A stretch of DNA of 64,000 nt from Rhodococcus sp. RD6.2 (GCF_001040705.1 NZ_CVQP01000001.1:736324-800323); one strand, 5' to 3'; positions 17,546 through 27,642 are shown, counted from the first letter of the stretch. Made by a program: numbers and translations. Notes: generated by a model from the sequence alone, not told the origin.

Positions 17546-18793
17546 ATGGACAGTCGTCCAACTCGATGGTTGACTGCTTCCGTGTCCGCGACAATCGACC
17601 GCCCTGCCCCTGCCGAAACGACCACCGAGGCGGTCGTCGCCCGGCTCGACGCCGCGACCAGCGCCTTCGACGCGCCGTTCGCCGCCGTCGACCTGCCGAC
17701 ACTCGACGCCAACGCCGCCGACCTCGTGCGGCGCGCGTCGGGGACCCCGATCCGGGTTGCCAGCAAGTCCGTACGCGCCCGCGCGGTCCTCGAACGTGCT
17801 CTCGGGGCCGGACTCACCGAATCCGGTGGCTTCCGCGGAATCATGGCCTATTCGCTGCGGGAAGCGCTGTGGCTCGTCGAGAAGGGCGCCCGTGACGTCC
17901 TGATGGGTTATCCGACGGTCGACCGTGCGGCCCTCGCCGACCTCGCTTCCGACGCGGACGCCCGGCAGGCGATCACTTTGATGGTCGATTGCGCCGAGCA
18001 CCTCGACGTCATCGCCGCCGCGGGGGCCACCGGCGCCCGGCTCTGCCTCGACGTGGACGCCTCACTGCGCATCGGACCCGTGCACCTCGGTGTCCGGCGT
18101 TCGCCGCTGCGCACCCCCGACGCCGCCGCCACGCTGGCGCGGGTGGCGGCGTCCCGGGCCTTCAAGGTCGTCGGCGTGATGTTCTACGAGGCTCAGATCG
18201 CCGGCTTGCCCGATTCCAGCGCCGCCGTGCGACTGGTGAAGAAGGCGTCCGCGTCCGAGTTGTCCACCCGCCGGGGCGCGGTCGTCGACGCCGTGACCTC
18301 CGTGGTGGGTCGGCTCGAGATCGTCAACAGTGGCGGCACCGGTTCGCTGGAAGTGAGTTCGGCCGACCCTGCGGTCACGGAGGTCACCGCAGGATCGGGC
18401 CTGTTCGTTCCCACCCTCTTCGACCGGTACCGGGCGTTCACGCCGCGCCCGGCGATGTTCTTCGCGCTCGATGCGGTGCGCCGCCCCACCCCGAAGATCG
18501 CGACGCTGTTCTCCGGCGGCTACATCGCGTCCGGTCCGGCGGGTGCGTCCCGGGTGCCGACCCCGGTGTGGCCCGCGGGCCTCAAGCTGCTTCGCAACGA
18601 GGGTGCGGGCGAGGTGCAGACGCCGGTGACGGGTCTCGCGGCGTCCGCGCTGCGGATCGGCGACCGGGTGTGGTTCCGTCACGCCAAGGCGGGCGAGCTG
18701 TGCGAGCGGTTCACCACCGTCCACCTCGTCGACGCGGGTGGCGCCGTCACCACGGTCCCGACCTACCGCGGTGAGGGGCAGTGCTTCGGCTGA
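17546..18793 (+). CDS. Amino-acid deaminase/aldolase (alanine-racemase-fold PLP enzyme)
   Basis: 415 aa. An N-terminal alanine-racemase-like TIM barrel carries the probable PLP lysine in RVASKSVRARAVL near residue 75, and a D-serine-dehydratase-like C-terminal domain follows (GDRVWFRHAKAGELCERF), which in this family binds a metal next to the active site. Such enzymes act on D-amino acids (D-threonine aldolase or D-serine dehydratase). GAGAGG lies about 9 nt before ATG 17546. It follows the TetR gene by 14 bp, so the two probably form an operon. Confidence 0.82.
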   Translation: MDSRPTRWLTASVSATIDRPAPAETTTEAVVARLDAATSAFDAPFAAVDLPTLDANAADLVRRASGTPIRVASKSVRARAVLERALGAGLTESGGFRGIMAYSLREALWLVEKGARDVLMGYPTVDRAALADLASDADARQAITLMVDCAEHLDVIAAAGATGARLCLDVDASLRIGPVHLGVRRSPLRTPDAAATLARVAASRAFKVVGVMFYEAQIAGLPDSSAAVRLVKKASASELSTRRGAVVDAVTSVVGRLEIVNSGGTGSLEVSSADPAVTEVTAGSGLFVPTLFDRYRAFTPRPAMFFALDAVRRPTPKIATLFSGGYIASGPAGASRVPTPVWPAGLKLLRNEGAGEVQTPVTGLAASALRIGDRVWFRHAKAGELCERFTTVHLVDAGGAVTTVPTYRGEGQCFG

Positions 18794-18833
18794 CCGAGAT
18801 ATGGCGGCGGGAACATCCTGTCCAGCAGGGTGC

Positions 18834-18853
18834 CTATTCAACTTGGTGAATAG
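18834..18853. promoter_or_regulatory. PadR operator
   Basis: CTATTCA-ACTTGG-TGAATAG, 7-bp perfect arms, partly overlapping a second palindrome GGTGA-ATAG-TCACC (18845-18858). It lies where the -35 element should be for the TACCAT -10 box at 18869-18874, so binding would block RNA polymerase. Confidence 0.72.
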
Positions 18854-18880
18854 TCACCGTTGGTCGCCTACCATGAGGGC

Positions 18881-19426
18881 ATGGCGCTCCAAGACGCGAT
18901 CCTCGCCGCCCTGACCACGGGCGAGTACTCGGGATACGACCTGGCCAAGTCGTTCGACGTGACCGTCGCGAACTTCTGGACCGCCACCCCCCAGCAGCTC
19001 TATCGCGAACTGGACAAGATGCAGGAAGCGGGCCTCATCGTCGCCCGGACCGTCGAGCAGGAGAAGCGGCCCAACAAGCGGATGTACACGCTGACCGAGG
19101 CCGGCAGAACCGCGCTGCGTGACTTCGCCTCGCGGTCACCGAAACCCACTGCCATCCGCGACGAGTTGCTGGTTCAGGTCGAGGCGATGGACACCGAGAC
19201 CGCCCCCGCGGTGCGGGCCAACGTCCAGCGCATGCTCGAAGCGTCGGAGGCGAAGCTCGAGCGATACGAGAAGCGACGCGAGTACCTGTTGGCCGGCCGG
19301 ACCGAGAATGCGTTCCTCGCCGACGGTGTGAGCATCGGGTCCTACCTGACACTGACCCGAGGGATCGCCTTCGAGGCCGAGAACGTGCGCTGGTGCGAGT
19401 TCGTTCTCGCGGCCGTCCCCGAGTGA
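18881..19426 (+). CDS. PadR-family transcriptional regulator
   Basis: 181 aa. A PadR winged helix (ILAALTTGEYSGYDLAKSF, with QLYRELDKMQEAGLI as the recognition and wing segment) is followed by a Vir-type C-terminal helical domain (LERYEKRREYLLAG). ATG 18881 has TACCAT ending 6 nt upstream and no ribosome site, so the mRNA is probably leaderless. The palindrome 18834-18853 over the -35 region indicates autoregulation. No obvious partner transporter is adjacent: the neighbours are the aldolase upstream and a convergent nuclease-helicase. Its target may lie elsewhere. Confidence 0.87.
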   Translation: MALQDAILAALTTGEYSGYDLAKSFDVTVANFWTATPQQLYRELDKMQEAGLIVARTVEQEKRPNKRMYTLTEAGRTALRDFASRSPKPTAIRDELLVQVEAMDTETAPAVRANVQRMLEASEAKLERYEKRREYLLAGRTENAFLADGVSIGSYLTLTRGIAFEAENVRWCEFVLAAVPE

Positions 19427-19462
19427 CCGGGCTGATGGCGTAGCCATCCGCGAACGCCTCCG

Positions 19463-22400
19463 TCAGGCGCTGGGGTGGGTGCGCAGGAACGCGCCGAGCT
19501 CGGTGAGCCCGGCAGGTGTCGTCGGCAGGTAGTCGGTCAGTGAGGGGGAGCGGACGATCACCGCGCGCCACATGCCCCGGGACAGGGCGACGTTCAACCT
19601 GTTTCGCGACAGCAGGAAGCCGATCCCGCGCGGAACGTCCGCGGCCGACGACGCCGTCATCGACACGAACACGACCGCGGCCTCGCGGCCCTGGAACTTG
19701 TCGACGGTCCCGACGAGGACGTCTCCGAGTCCGGCGGCCGTCAAATGCTCCCGGATCAGCGTGACCTGGGCGTTGAACGGCGCCACCACCAGGAGATCCG
19801 ACGCTGTGAGTGGACGCGGCTCCGCGTCTGCGGACGCGGTCCACCGGGCGCCGATCAGTGCGGTCGCCGCCGCCGTGATCGCCACCGCCTCCTCCGGCGA
19901 CGAGGTCGAGTTACCCACGTGGTCGACGAGGTGGGCGTGCACGCCCGGCTCCACTCCGTCGAGATGCCGCGCCCTGGTCACCGATTCCTTGGAGTGCAGC
20001 CTGCCGTCGTACGACAACGCCGACACCGGCGCGCACACATCGGGGTGCATTCGCCACGTGACGTCGAGAAAGTAGCCGAGTTCCGGCGGCAGGGCGCCGT
20101 GCTGGATCAGGCCGAGTTCCCCAGCAGTGTCCCCGTGGGCCAGCCAGCCGAGCGCCGACGTGTCCACGGGCTCGGGATGGATGCCCTGACTGACCTGCGG
20201 CAGCTGTTGCGGATCGCCGAGCAGCAGCAGGTTCCGTGCCGAATTCCCGACGGCGACCGTGTTGGCGAGCGCGAACTGTCCCGCCTCGTCGACGACCAGC
20301 AGATCCAGGCTTCCCGGGGGAACGCGGTCGGAATGCGCGAAATCCCATGCGGTACCCCCGATCACGCAACCCGTCGACGCGTGCTGACGGAGGAACTCCG
20401 GGAACCCGCTCGGATCCAGCTCGGTCCACTCCGGGGCCGCGGTGACACCGGAACCGGGCTTCTTCGCGACCCGGTCGCCCGGAACACCCGACCGGACGAC
20501 GGCGTCGAGCATGTTCTCGACCACCGAATGCGACTGCGCGACAACACCGACCCGCCAACCGTGCCGGCTCACCAGGTCCGCGACAACGGCTGCGCCGGTG
20601 TGGGTCTTGCCGGTACCGGGCGGGCCCTGCACCGCCAGGTACGAATCGTCGAGGTCGAGCAGCGCCGCGACGATCGCGGGAGCGCGGTTGTCGGGATCGG
20701 CGACGGGCAACGCCGCACCCGACCGGGTCCGTGGCGGAATCCGCCGCAGAATGTCCACTGCCGCCGTGCCCGGCATCGACGGCAGCGCGGCCACCATCGC
20801 GGACGCCTGCTCGGCGATCGACGCCTCGATCCGGCGGGTGGGTACCGGGCGTCCGGGCGCCAGTGCCATCGGGACGGGATCGTGGGTGCCCTCGCCCTGC
20901 AGCTCCTCGACGATCACCACGTCCCGCGGGCTTCCGTCCGGTCCCGGCTCCGAGTCGAGTGCCACGACGGTGACGCCCGCGGTGCCGCGGGAGCCGGCCT
21001 CGCCGAAGCCGACACCCGTCGCGGCGTCGTACAGCGCGAACGGCGCGTCCCCCACCCGTGTCGTCGATCCGGTGCCCCACGTGCCGACGAGCCGGATCCG
21101 GCGGCGGAGCTTGCGCTGACGCGGCGAGCTCTTGTGCCAGTCCTCGGCGACCGTCGCCGACTCGGCGACCAGCACGTCGGCGGTGCCCGACCACTCGTCG
21201 GTCGGGGCGGTCAGGCGCGCGAAGTGCGCCCACCAGAACGGCTTCCGCTCGCGGCGGTGGTAGCCGAGCGCGGCCGCCATCAGTGCGGCCGCCTGTTGGT
21301 CCGACGACCGCGCACCCGCCAGTGCATCGCCGACGTGCGCACGCAGCGCCACCTCGCTCGGATCGGGCTCCTCGACGGTGACGTCCAACGCCTCCTGCGC
21401 CGGGTGCGGCCGCACCCCGCGGTCGGCGGCGAGACCGAGCAGCCAGTCTCGCAGCCGAAGCGTCGACAGGCAGTCGTACTCGTTGTAGGCCGCGATGCCC
21501 TTCAGCAGGACCGCGGCGTCGTCGCCGCGGCCCGCATCCCGCAGATCGCAGTAGTCGGCGTACGCGACGATCGATGCGCCTGCGTCGGTGACATCGCCGC
21601 TGCGCAGCTGGTCGCCCATGTACAGCGGTTCGAGCTTCTTGATCGAGTACGACGGCGCACCGACCCGGACCGCACCCCGCACCACCGGGTAGAGGTCGAC
21701 GAGGACGTTGTCCCGCAGCAGGGCGTCGACGGCGTCCTCACCGACCCCGTACCGTCCGGCCAGCCGCAGCAGCGCCGTCTTCTCGTAGGCGGCGTAGTGA
21801 TAGACGTGCATGTGCGGGAAACGTTTCCGGCGTTCTGTGACGTAGTCCAGGAAGTCCAGCAGCGCGCGCCGCTCCTGCTCGCGGTCGTGCGCCCAGAACG
21901 GCCGGAACGTCCCGTCCGATTCCATCACGCCGAACAGGTACTCGAGACCCCAGTCGGTTGAGCCGTTCTCCGCCCACAGCGGATCGCCCTCGAAGTCGAA
22001 GAAGACGTCGCCCGGGTCCGGTGCGGGCACTCCGGCGAGCGCCGCACCGCCACCGATCACCTCGAAGTCGGGCTCGCCAGGTTCGGATCGGACCTGCACG
22101 GCCGCCTGAGCGCGCAGCGAGTCGAACGTCGCCGATGTCATTCCGTGGACCGGCCGATCCGCCGTCGCCAGCGCGTCGATCGTGGTGATACCGCCGCGAA
22201 TCAGCGTCTCGCGCTGCGTCGACCGTAACCCCGCGACCAGTACCAGGTCGCGGCTGCGCGTCACCTCCGGCGTGCACGACTCGCAGCGCCCGCAGGCGCG
22301 GACCGCGCCCCACGACACCGGCGTCCCACCGCGTCGGTGGTCGTCGAGAAGCCGAACCAGGGCGTCACGGCGCCGCTCGAACACGGGCGTCACATCGGCG

Positions 22401-22957
22401 AGGGGGACGCTGACGGTGGTCTCGTCACCCAGGACCAGGCCGGCCGTCGGCGCCGTCGGGATACCGGACCGTCGGAGGGCGTCCGCGTATGCCGCGAGCT
22501 GCAGCAGTGCGGGAACCCGCGCATGCCGCGACAGTTTGGTGTCGATCACCTGGTAGCCGTCCTCGCCGCGGACCAGGAAGTCGCAGAACCCGAGGAATCG
22601 GCCGCCCAGAGTCGTGCGCTGAAAGAACGTGCCCTGGTAGATGACGTCCGCGCCTGCGTTCGCGGCGTCGAGGGTTGCGGTCGCGGCGGCCGTCAGCGCC
22701 GAGCCGACGAGTTTCGGTCGCTCGATCACGACGACGCCGTCGCCGAACCGCTCCCGATACCCGACCAGACGTCGATGCTCGTGCGCGTCGCCGAGCGCGG
22801 ACGTCCGGGCCAGCATCGGGTCGGCGCCGTCGGCGGCGTCCTCCGCCTCGCCGCGGCCGAGTTTCGCATCGAACCGGCGGAGCAGCGCGAACTCGCAGTC
22901 CGCTGCCCGCGCCAGGTCGCTGGTGCTGTGCACGATGTGATCGTCGAGGAGGAACAC
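19463..22957 (-). CDS. RecB-like nuclease fused to UPF1/DNA2-type helicase (TM0106-like)
   Basis: 1164 aa. The N-terminal 170 residues look like a PD-(D/E)XK RecB/Cas4-type nuclease (FLGFCDFLVRGEDGYQVIDTKL, with Asp and Asp-x-Lys active-site residues) and contain Cys-rich CGRCESC near 250. A RNase-H-like domain follows (DVFFDFEGDPLW near residue 315; NEYDCLSTLRLRDWLLG). The C-terminal third is a superfamily-1 helicase with Walker A GPPGTGKTH near residue 778, Walker B VVDEAGQF near 884, and motifs VDKFQGREA and LNVALSRG near the end. It would process nucleic acid ends; the exact role of this widespread actinobacterial family is not settled. Confidence 0.85.
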   Translation of the reverse strand: MFLLDDHIVHSTSDLARAADCEFALLRRFDAKLGRGEAEDAADGADPMLARTSALGDAHEHRRLVGYRERFGDGVVVIERPKLVGSALTAAATATLDAANAGADVIYQGTFFQRTTLGGRFLGFCDFLVRGEDGYQVIDTKLSRHARVPALLQLAAYADALRRSGIPTAPTAGLVLGDETTVSVPLADVTPVFERRRDALVRLLDDHRRGGTPVSWGAVRACGRCESCTPEVTRSRDLVLVAGLRSTQRETLIRGGITTIDALATADRPVHGMTSATFDSLRAQAAVQVRSEPGEPDFEVIGGGAALAGVPAPDPGDVFFDFEGDPLWAENGSTDWGLEYLFGVMESDGTFRPFWAHDREQERRALLDFLDYVTERRKRFPHMHVYHYAAYEKTALLRLAGRYGVGEDAVDALLRDNVLVDLYPVVRGAVRVGAPSYSIKKLEPLYMGDQLRSGDVTDAGASIVAYADYCDLRDAGRGDDAAVLLKGIAAYNEYDCLSTLRLRDWLLGLAADRGVRPHPAQEALDVTVEEPDPSEVALRAHVGDALAGARSSDQQAAALMAAALGYHRRERKPFWWAHFARLTAPTDEWSGTADVLVAESATVAEDWHKSSPRQRKLRRRIRLVGTWGTGSTTRVGDAPFALYDAATGVGFGEAGSRGTAGVTVVALDSEPGPDGSPRDVVIVEELQGEGTHDPVPMALAPGRPVPTRRIEASIAEQASAMVAALPSMPGTAAVDILRRIPPRTRSGAALPVADPDNRAPAIVAALLDLDDSYLAVQGPPGTGKTHTGAAVVADLVSRHGWRVGVVAQSHSVVENMLDAVVRSGVPGDRVAKKPGSGVTAAPEWTELDPSGFPEFLRQHASTGCVIGGTAWDFAHSDRVPPGSLDLLVVDEAGQFALANTVAVGNSARNLLLLGDPQQLPQVSQGIHPEPVDTSALGWLAHGDTAGELGLIQHGALPPELGYFLDVTWRMHPDVCAPVSALSYDGRLHSKESVTRARHLDGVEPGVHAHLVDHVGNSTSSPEEAVAITAAATALIGARWTASADAEPRPLTASDLLVVAPFNAQVTLIREHLTAAGLGDVLVGTVDKFQGREAAVVFVSMTASSAADVPRGIGFLLSRNRLNVALSRGMWRAVIVRSPSLTDYLPTTPAGLTELGAFLRTHPSA

Positions 22958-23078
22958 GGACCGACTATGGCAGAGACCACCGACGGTACGGTGACGGAGC
23001 GTCCGGACCCCCGGACCCGACGAAGGGAGACCGGACCGTGGCAGCGAGCACGTGGACCGTCCGCGCGAGGGACGTCTC

Positions 23079-23708
23079 GTGACCGGCTCCCGATTCTTCG
23101 ACGGCGCATCCGGGCAGGTTCACCACCGTCGCTGGCCGTGCGCAGATCCCGTCGCCGGACTCGTGTTCCTGCACGGGATGGGCCAGCACACCGGGCACTA
23201 CCACCGATTCGCGCGAGCACTGGGCGCCGACGGGATCGAGATGTGGGCGCTCGACCACGTCGGGCACGGGCTCAGCGAAGGCGAACCCGGCGAACCGGGA
23301 CCGATCGACGACCTCGCCACCAACGCGCTGCTGCTCGCCGACATCGCCGAAGGCGACCGCCCCGGACTGCCGCTGGCGATCATGGGGCATTCCCTCGGCG
23401 CCGCCACTGCCGTGGCGGCGGTGAACCGGGCGCCGCTGCGGTTCGCGGCAGTCGTCCTGTGCGGGCTGCCCCGCGCGGCGGCCGCGAACCCCGACGCGGT
23501 CGCGGGCGTCCGGTCCCCGGTTCTCGTCGTCCACGGCGTCGACGACCGACGCGCCCCGATCGACGGCGCCAGGGCATGGTCGGCGGCGGTGCCGGGTGCC
23601 GAACTGCGGGAGTACGAGGACGCAGGTCACGATCTGCTGCACGAGCCGGTACATCGCCGCGTCACGTCCGACGTCGCCGCGTTCATCCGGTCTAGCGTGC
23701 AGGCATGA
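23079..23708 (+). CDS. Alpha/beta hydrolase (monoacylglycerol-lipase-like)
   Basis: 209 aa. The catalytic triad can be placed: Ser in the elbow IMGHSLGAAT, Asp in VLVVHGVDDRRAP, His in DAGHDLLHEP. The oxyanion turn is FLHGMGQHTGHY. This matches the serine hydrolase_4 / monoacylglycerol lipase group, though it is shorter than the usual 270-280 aa, with a reduced lid. GTG 23079 has GAGGGA about 8 nt upstream. The stop overlaps the next gene by 4 nt, so they are coupled. Confidence 0.82.
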   Translation: MTGSRFFDGASGQVHHRRWPCADPVAGLVFLHGMGQHTGHYHRFARALGADGIEMWALDHVGHGLSEGEPGEPGPIDDLATNALLLADIAEGDRPGLPLAIMGHSLGAATAVAAVNRAPLRFAAVVLCGLPRAAAANPDAVAGVRSPVLVVHGVDDRRAPIDGARAWSAAVPGAELREYEDAGHDLLHEPVHRRVTSDVAAFIRSSVQA

Positions 23709-24454
23709 CTCCGGACGAACACCTCGCAATGTTGCGTACCGAGGGCATGCGCCTCGCGGCGATGCCGCCCGATGCTCTCGACGCGCCCGTGCCCACCGTC
23801 CCCGGATGGACGCTGGAGCGGGTCGTGCGGCACACGGGCAGGGTGCACCGCTGGGTGTCGGCAACCCTCGCGGCAGGCCCGGATGCGTCGATGGCGACGT
23901 CCGCATCGGCCGAGTCGTTGCCACGCGGGCGCGACTGTCTGCCCGCGTACCGGGACGCGCTCGACGAACTGCTCGCGGAGTTCGACAAGCACGATTTCGA
24001 TCGGCCCGCACCGACATTCACCGGTCCTGGAGCCGTCCGATTCTGGGCGCGCAGGCAGGCGCACGAAGTCGCGGTGCACCGGGTGGACGCCGCGGACGCG
24101 GTCCATGCCGCTGGTGGCGTTGCTCCCGAACCCGTCGACTCGCTCGGTGCCGCGGACGGCGTCGACGAATGGGCGCGGCTCGTCCTGATCCGCGCACTCC
24201 CGGAGGTGCCCACCCCACTGCACGGGAAGACGGTCCACCTGCACGGAACCGACACCCCGGACGCAGAGTGGTTGCTCACGTTCGGCCCGGACGGTGTGAA
24301 GGTCGAGGCCGGACATGCGAAGGGTGACGTCGCAATCCGCGGCACCGCCCAGGAGCTGCTGTTGACGATGTGGCGGCGCCGCCCCCTGGCCACGCTGGAG
24401 ATGTTTGGCGACATCGACGTCGCACACCGGATGGTCGACGCCGCGGTCATGTAG
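23705..24454 (+). CDS. Maleylpyruvate-isomerase-family mycothiol-dependent enzyme
   Basis: 249 aa. The N-terminal DinB-like four-helix domain carries VPGWTLERVVRHTGRVHRWV (first metal His) and ARRQAHEVAVHRVDA (further His ligands), followed by the MDMPI C-terminal sterol-carrier-like domain. Members use mycothiol, the actinobacterial thiol, with a divalent metal for isomerisation or thiol transfer. The ATG overlaps the hydrolase stop (ATGA). Substrate unknown; pairing with a hydrolase suggests a small degradation or detoxification step. Confidence 0.82.
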   Translation: MTPDEHLAMLRTEGMRLAAMPPDALDAPVPTVPGWTLERVVRHTGRVHRWVSATLAAGPDASMATSASAESLPRGRDCLPAYRDALDELLAEFDKHDFDRPAPTFTGPGAVRFWARRQAHEVAVHRVDAADAVHAAGGVAPEPVDSLGAADGVDEWARLVLIRALPEVPTPLHGKTVHLHGTDTPDAEWLLTFGPDGVKVEAGHAKGDVAIRGTAQELLLTMWRRRPLATLEMFGDIDVAHRMVDAAVM

Positions 24455-24559
24455 AGCCTGTCCGTCGGCGACGGATTCCTGGTGAGTGAACGAGCAGCGC
24501 TGCGAGAAGTCCGCCACCGAGTCAGGTGGTCGCCTCACCGTGCTGTCGTGGATTCGCGC

Positions 24560-25744
24560 TCACTCCTGCCCGGTGCCGAGCAGCCGGTGGGCGCACAGGC
24601 CCACGTACAACTCGGCGGCATGCACCGGATCGACGAAATCTCGCCCCGTCAGCTCCTGGATCCGGCGTAGTCGGTACAGCACGGTGTTGCGGTGATAGTG
24701 CAGCTTCGCGGCGGCGGCCGCGGTCGATCCGCGGGCAGCGAACCAGGCGTCGAGGGTCGTCAGGAGATGGTGCTGTTCTTCGAGGGGCAGGGCCAGCACC
24801 GGACCCAGGACCTGACGGGCGGCGAGTTTCCCCGCGTCCGGCTGCCGGATCACCAGCAGTGGGACCGGAACCGAGTCGAAGCGCGTCGGTCCGCCCACAC
24901 CGTCGGGCGCGCAGCTCCGAGCCTGCCGGGCCTGCTCCACCGCCTCCCCGATGCCGCCCGGCCGACCGAACCCGCGGCTCACCCCGATCGCTGCACCGCC
25001 CATCTCGCTCAGCGCTGCGTCCAGCGCCTCCTCGGCCGGCGCCCACAGCAGGCCGAGGAGGCCGTCGACCTCGGTGTCCCACACCGAGTCGATACCGATC
25101 CCGGTCAGCCTCGATCGCAACGTGTCCGCCGACGGGCATGACGTCGAATCTCGAACGGAGACAACGAGAAAAGCTGCCCGCTCGGGTATGCGGAACGCCC
25201 GCACTGCATCCGCTGTGCCTGCCGGATTGGCGGAACTGTCGGCGAACAGTGTCCGGATCAGCCGCCTGCTCGCCTCGACGTCCTCGCGCGCCCGCCTGTC
25301 GGCCGCCTCCCGGTAAGCGTCGGCCGCGGCGTCCGAGTAGACGTCGACCAGCGCCCAGACCTGCGCGGCCATGTCCAGCAGCCACTGGCTGGCGCGCCCG
25401 TCCGAGCGCACCGTCAGCTCCTCCCAGATCAACCGCCCGCCGAGCCGGAAGGCGTGCAGCAACGCGGCCAGCGACACGCCCTGCTCCGCCTTCATCCGCC
25501 CGGCCGTGCGGGCCGACTCCAGGCGGACCGGCTCGCTGCCGTCGAGGTTCGCGAGCATCGAGGACAGGTTGTCCCAGCACGCGAACCTCAGCTGTTCCGG
25601 CGTCAGCAGCGAGGCGTCGGCGTAATCCTGCTCGGCCGCCACGATGCGAGCGACCAGCTCGTCGGCGAGATCGTCCACGGAGGCGCGCATGTCGTGCAGC
25701 AGCTCGGTCGGCGCGGGCGGAAGGAGTTCGGGACTGACGGACAT
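24560..25744 (-). CDS. PucR-family transcriptional regulator
   Basis: 394 aa. The N-terminal two thirds are a helical and GGDEF-like sensor region. The C-terminal PucR helix-turn-helix reads [20 protein letters not shown]. The start at 25744 (ATG) is supported by TACCCT 6 nt upstream, typical of a leaderless mRNA; a longer reading from 25801 would run into the inverted repeat in the divergent promoter. It faces away from the aldehyde dehydrogenase/GMC oxidoreductase pair, so it probably activates that pair in response to the alcohol or aldehyde substrate (inference). Confidence 0.84.
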   Translation of the reverse strand: MSVSPELLPPAPTELLHDMRASVDDLADELVARIVAAEQDYADASLLTPEQLRFACWDNLSSMLANLDGSEPVRLESARTAGRMKAEQGVSLAALLHAFRLGGRLIWEELTVRSDGRASQWLLDMAAQVWALVDVYSDAAADAYREAADRRAREDVEASRRLIRTLFADSSANPAGTADAVRAFRIPERAAFLVVSVRDSTSCPSADTLRSRLTGIGIDSVWDTEVDGLLGLLWAPAEEALDAALSEMGGAAIGVSRGFGRPGGIGEAVEQARQARSCAPDGVGGPTRFDSVPVPLLVIRQPDAGKLAARQVLGPVLALPLEEQHHLLTTLDAWFAARGSTAAAAAKLHYHRNTVLYRLRRIQELTGRDFVDPVHAAELYVGLCAHRLLGTGQE

Positions 25745-25775
25745 CGCCCCAGGGTAGCCGTCCTGAAGTGACCCA

Positions 25776-25839
25776 CGCCATAGGGTCTTGTGCGGCTGCA
25801 CAAGCGGGTCGTCGACTTCGGCGCCGTCCGCCTATGGCG
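25776..25839. promoter_or_regulatory. Divergent promoter with two inverted repeats (PucR / aldehyde dehydrogenase)
   Basis: CTTGTGC-GGCT-GCACAAG is a perfect inverted repeat at 25787-25804. A second pair, CGCCATAGG (25776-25784) and CCTATGGCG (25831-25839), brackets it 46 bp apart. Both lie between the PucR start (25744) and the dehydrogenase start (25924) and are candidate PucR sites; the spaced 9-mers could support looping. Confidence 0.6.
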
Positions 25840-25923
25840 CGCGGCCCACGATGCGACGAGGATCACAGGAGAAGATCCGACGAGTCCGGCCCCCGCCTGC
25901 CTCGAATCGAACGGAGTTGTCCA

Positions 25924-27642
25924 GTGTCCGACCACGACCCTGCCAGCACGCACCCGGCCATCGATCAGGCCCTGGCCGACCTCGTCGAGGGCGAGAAGAC
26001 CTGGGCAGGCCTGTCCCTGGGCCGCCGACGGCAACTGCTCGACCGAGTCCGCGATCTCACGGTGCGACACGCGGCCCTATGGGTGGCAGCGGCAGTGCAG
26101 ATCAAGGGGCTCGACCCCGACTCCGCGCTGGTCGGCGAGGAGTGGATATCCGGTCCGTACTCGGTGGCCACCGGCGCGACGACGCTGTCCGCCAGCCTCG
26201 AAAGGCTCGAGTCCGGTACCAGTCCGCTCGCCGACGCCACCTTCGGCACCGCCCCTGGCGGTCGCACCACCGTGCGGGCGCTGCCGATGAGCGTCTTCGA
26301 CAGGCTGCTGCTGAGCGGGTTCAGCGCCGACGTCTGGCTGCAGCCGGGCGTCGATCGTGCGACGGCACAACGCGAGGCGGGCCTAGCCCAGCTCGATCCC
26401 ACCCGGACGCAGGGCGTCGGGGTGGTACTGGGCGCCGGCAACATCACCTCGATCGCCCCGCTCGACACCCTGTACGAACTGTTCGCGCACAACCGCGTCG
26501 TCGCGCTCAAGCTCAACCCGATCATGGATCGGATGCTGCCGGTCTTCGAGAAGGTGCTCGAGCCGTTCATCACGATCGGCGCGGTCCGGATACTGACCGG
26601 CGGCGCCGACGTCGGCACCTACCTGACCCGGCATCGGCTGGTCGACCACGTGCACATGACCGGCAGCGCGCTGACCCACGATGCGATCGTCTTCGGCACC
26701 GGCGAGGAGGGCGCGCGCCGTAAGGCGGCGGGCGAGCCCGTCCTCGACAAGGGGATGACCAGCGAGCTGGGCGGCGTGTCGCCGACCATTGTGCTGCCCG
26801 GCGCCTGGAGCCGCGCCGACATCGAGTTCCAGGCCGAGCACATCGCGACGCAGCGTCTGCACAACGGCGGCTACAACTGCATCGCGTCACAGGTGGTCGT
26901 GCTGTCCTCGCGGTGGCCGCAGCGCGACGAGTTCGTCGCCGCGCTGCGCGCCGCCGTCGACCGCGCCCCCGCCCGCCCGGCCTACTACCCGGGCAGCGAC
27001 GACCGGGTCGCCTCGGCCGCGCAGTCCTACCCGAAGGCCGAGCGGCTGGGCGAGCGCGGCGGCCGGGTGCTGGTGTCGGGCCTGCAGCCCGACGAGTTCG
27101 CCCCGCTGGTGCAGACCGAGTACTTCGGGCCGGTGCTGGGGGTGATCGAGCTGCCGCACGACGGTGAGCAGTTCGCGACCCGCGCGGCCGAGGTGGTCAA
27201 CGATCAGTTCGTCGGGACGCTCGGGGTCAACATCATCGCCGAGCCCGGCACCATCGACTCGATGGGAACGCGCTTCGACGCGTTGCTCGAGTCGCTGCGG
27301 TACGGGACGATCGCGGTGAACGCGTGGACCGGGGTCGGCTACCTCACCCCCGCGGCGACCTGGGGCGCGTTCCCCGGCCACACCCTCAGCGACGTGCAGA
27401 GCGGCATCGGGGTGGTCCACAATGCGCTGCTGATCGACCGGCCCGAGCGCACCGTGGTGCGCGGCCCGTTCCGGCCGTCGCCGCGGTCGCTAATGCACCG
27501 GGAGTGGTCGATCTCGCCGAAGCCGCCGTGGTTCGTCACCAACCGCACCGCGGCCGGTACCGGTCGGCGGCTGACCGAGTTCGCGGGCAAGCCGTCGTGG
27601 ACCCGTCTGCCCGCGATCTTCGTTTCGGCGCTGCGCGGCTGA
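25924..27642 (+). CDS. Aldehyde dehydrogenase family protein
   Basis: 572 aa, longer than the usual ~490. Recognisable parts are the cofactor-domain strand GVGVVLGAGNITSIAP, the general-base region TSELGGVSPTIVLPG, and the presumed catalytic Cys in NGGYNCIASQVVVL, replacing the common GQxC. The C-terminal extension (after SDVQSGIGVVHNALL) is Arg/Pro-rich. It oxidises an aldehyde to the acid with NAD(P)+. GTG 25924 is preferred, with GGAG 7 nt upstream. With the GMC oxidoreductase 67 bp downstream it can form an alcohol to aldehyde to acid route under the divergent PucR regulator. Confidence 0.82.
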   Translation: MSDHDPASTHPAIDQALADLVEGEKTWAGLSLGRRRQLLDRVRDLTVRHAALWVAAAVQIKGLDPDSALVGEEWISGPYSVATGATTLSASLERLESGTSPLADATFGTAPGGRTTVRALPMSVFDRLLLSGFSADVWLQPGVDRATAQREAGLAQLDPTRTQGVGVVLGAGNITSIAPLDTLYELFAHNRVVALKLNPIMDRMLPVFEKVLEPFITIGAVRILTGGADVGTYLTRHRLVDHVHMTGSALTHDAIVFGTGEEGARRKAAGEPVLDKGMTSELGGVSPTIVLPGAWSRADIEFQAEHIATQRLHNGGYNCIASQVVVLSSRWPQRDEFVAALRAAVDRAPARPAYYPGSDDRVASAAQSYPKAERLGERGGRVLVSGLQPDEFAPLVQTEYFGPVLGVIELPHDGEQFATRAAEVVNDQFVGTLGVNIIAEPGTIDSMGTRFDALLESLRYGTIAVNAWTGVGYLTPAATWGAFPGHTLSDVQSGIGVVHNALLIDRPERTVVRGPFRPSPRSLMHREWSISPKPPWFVTNRTAAGTGRRLTEFAGKPSWTRLPAIFVSALRG

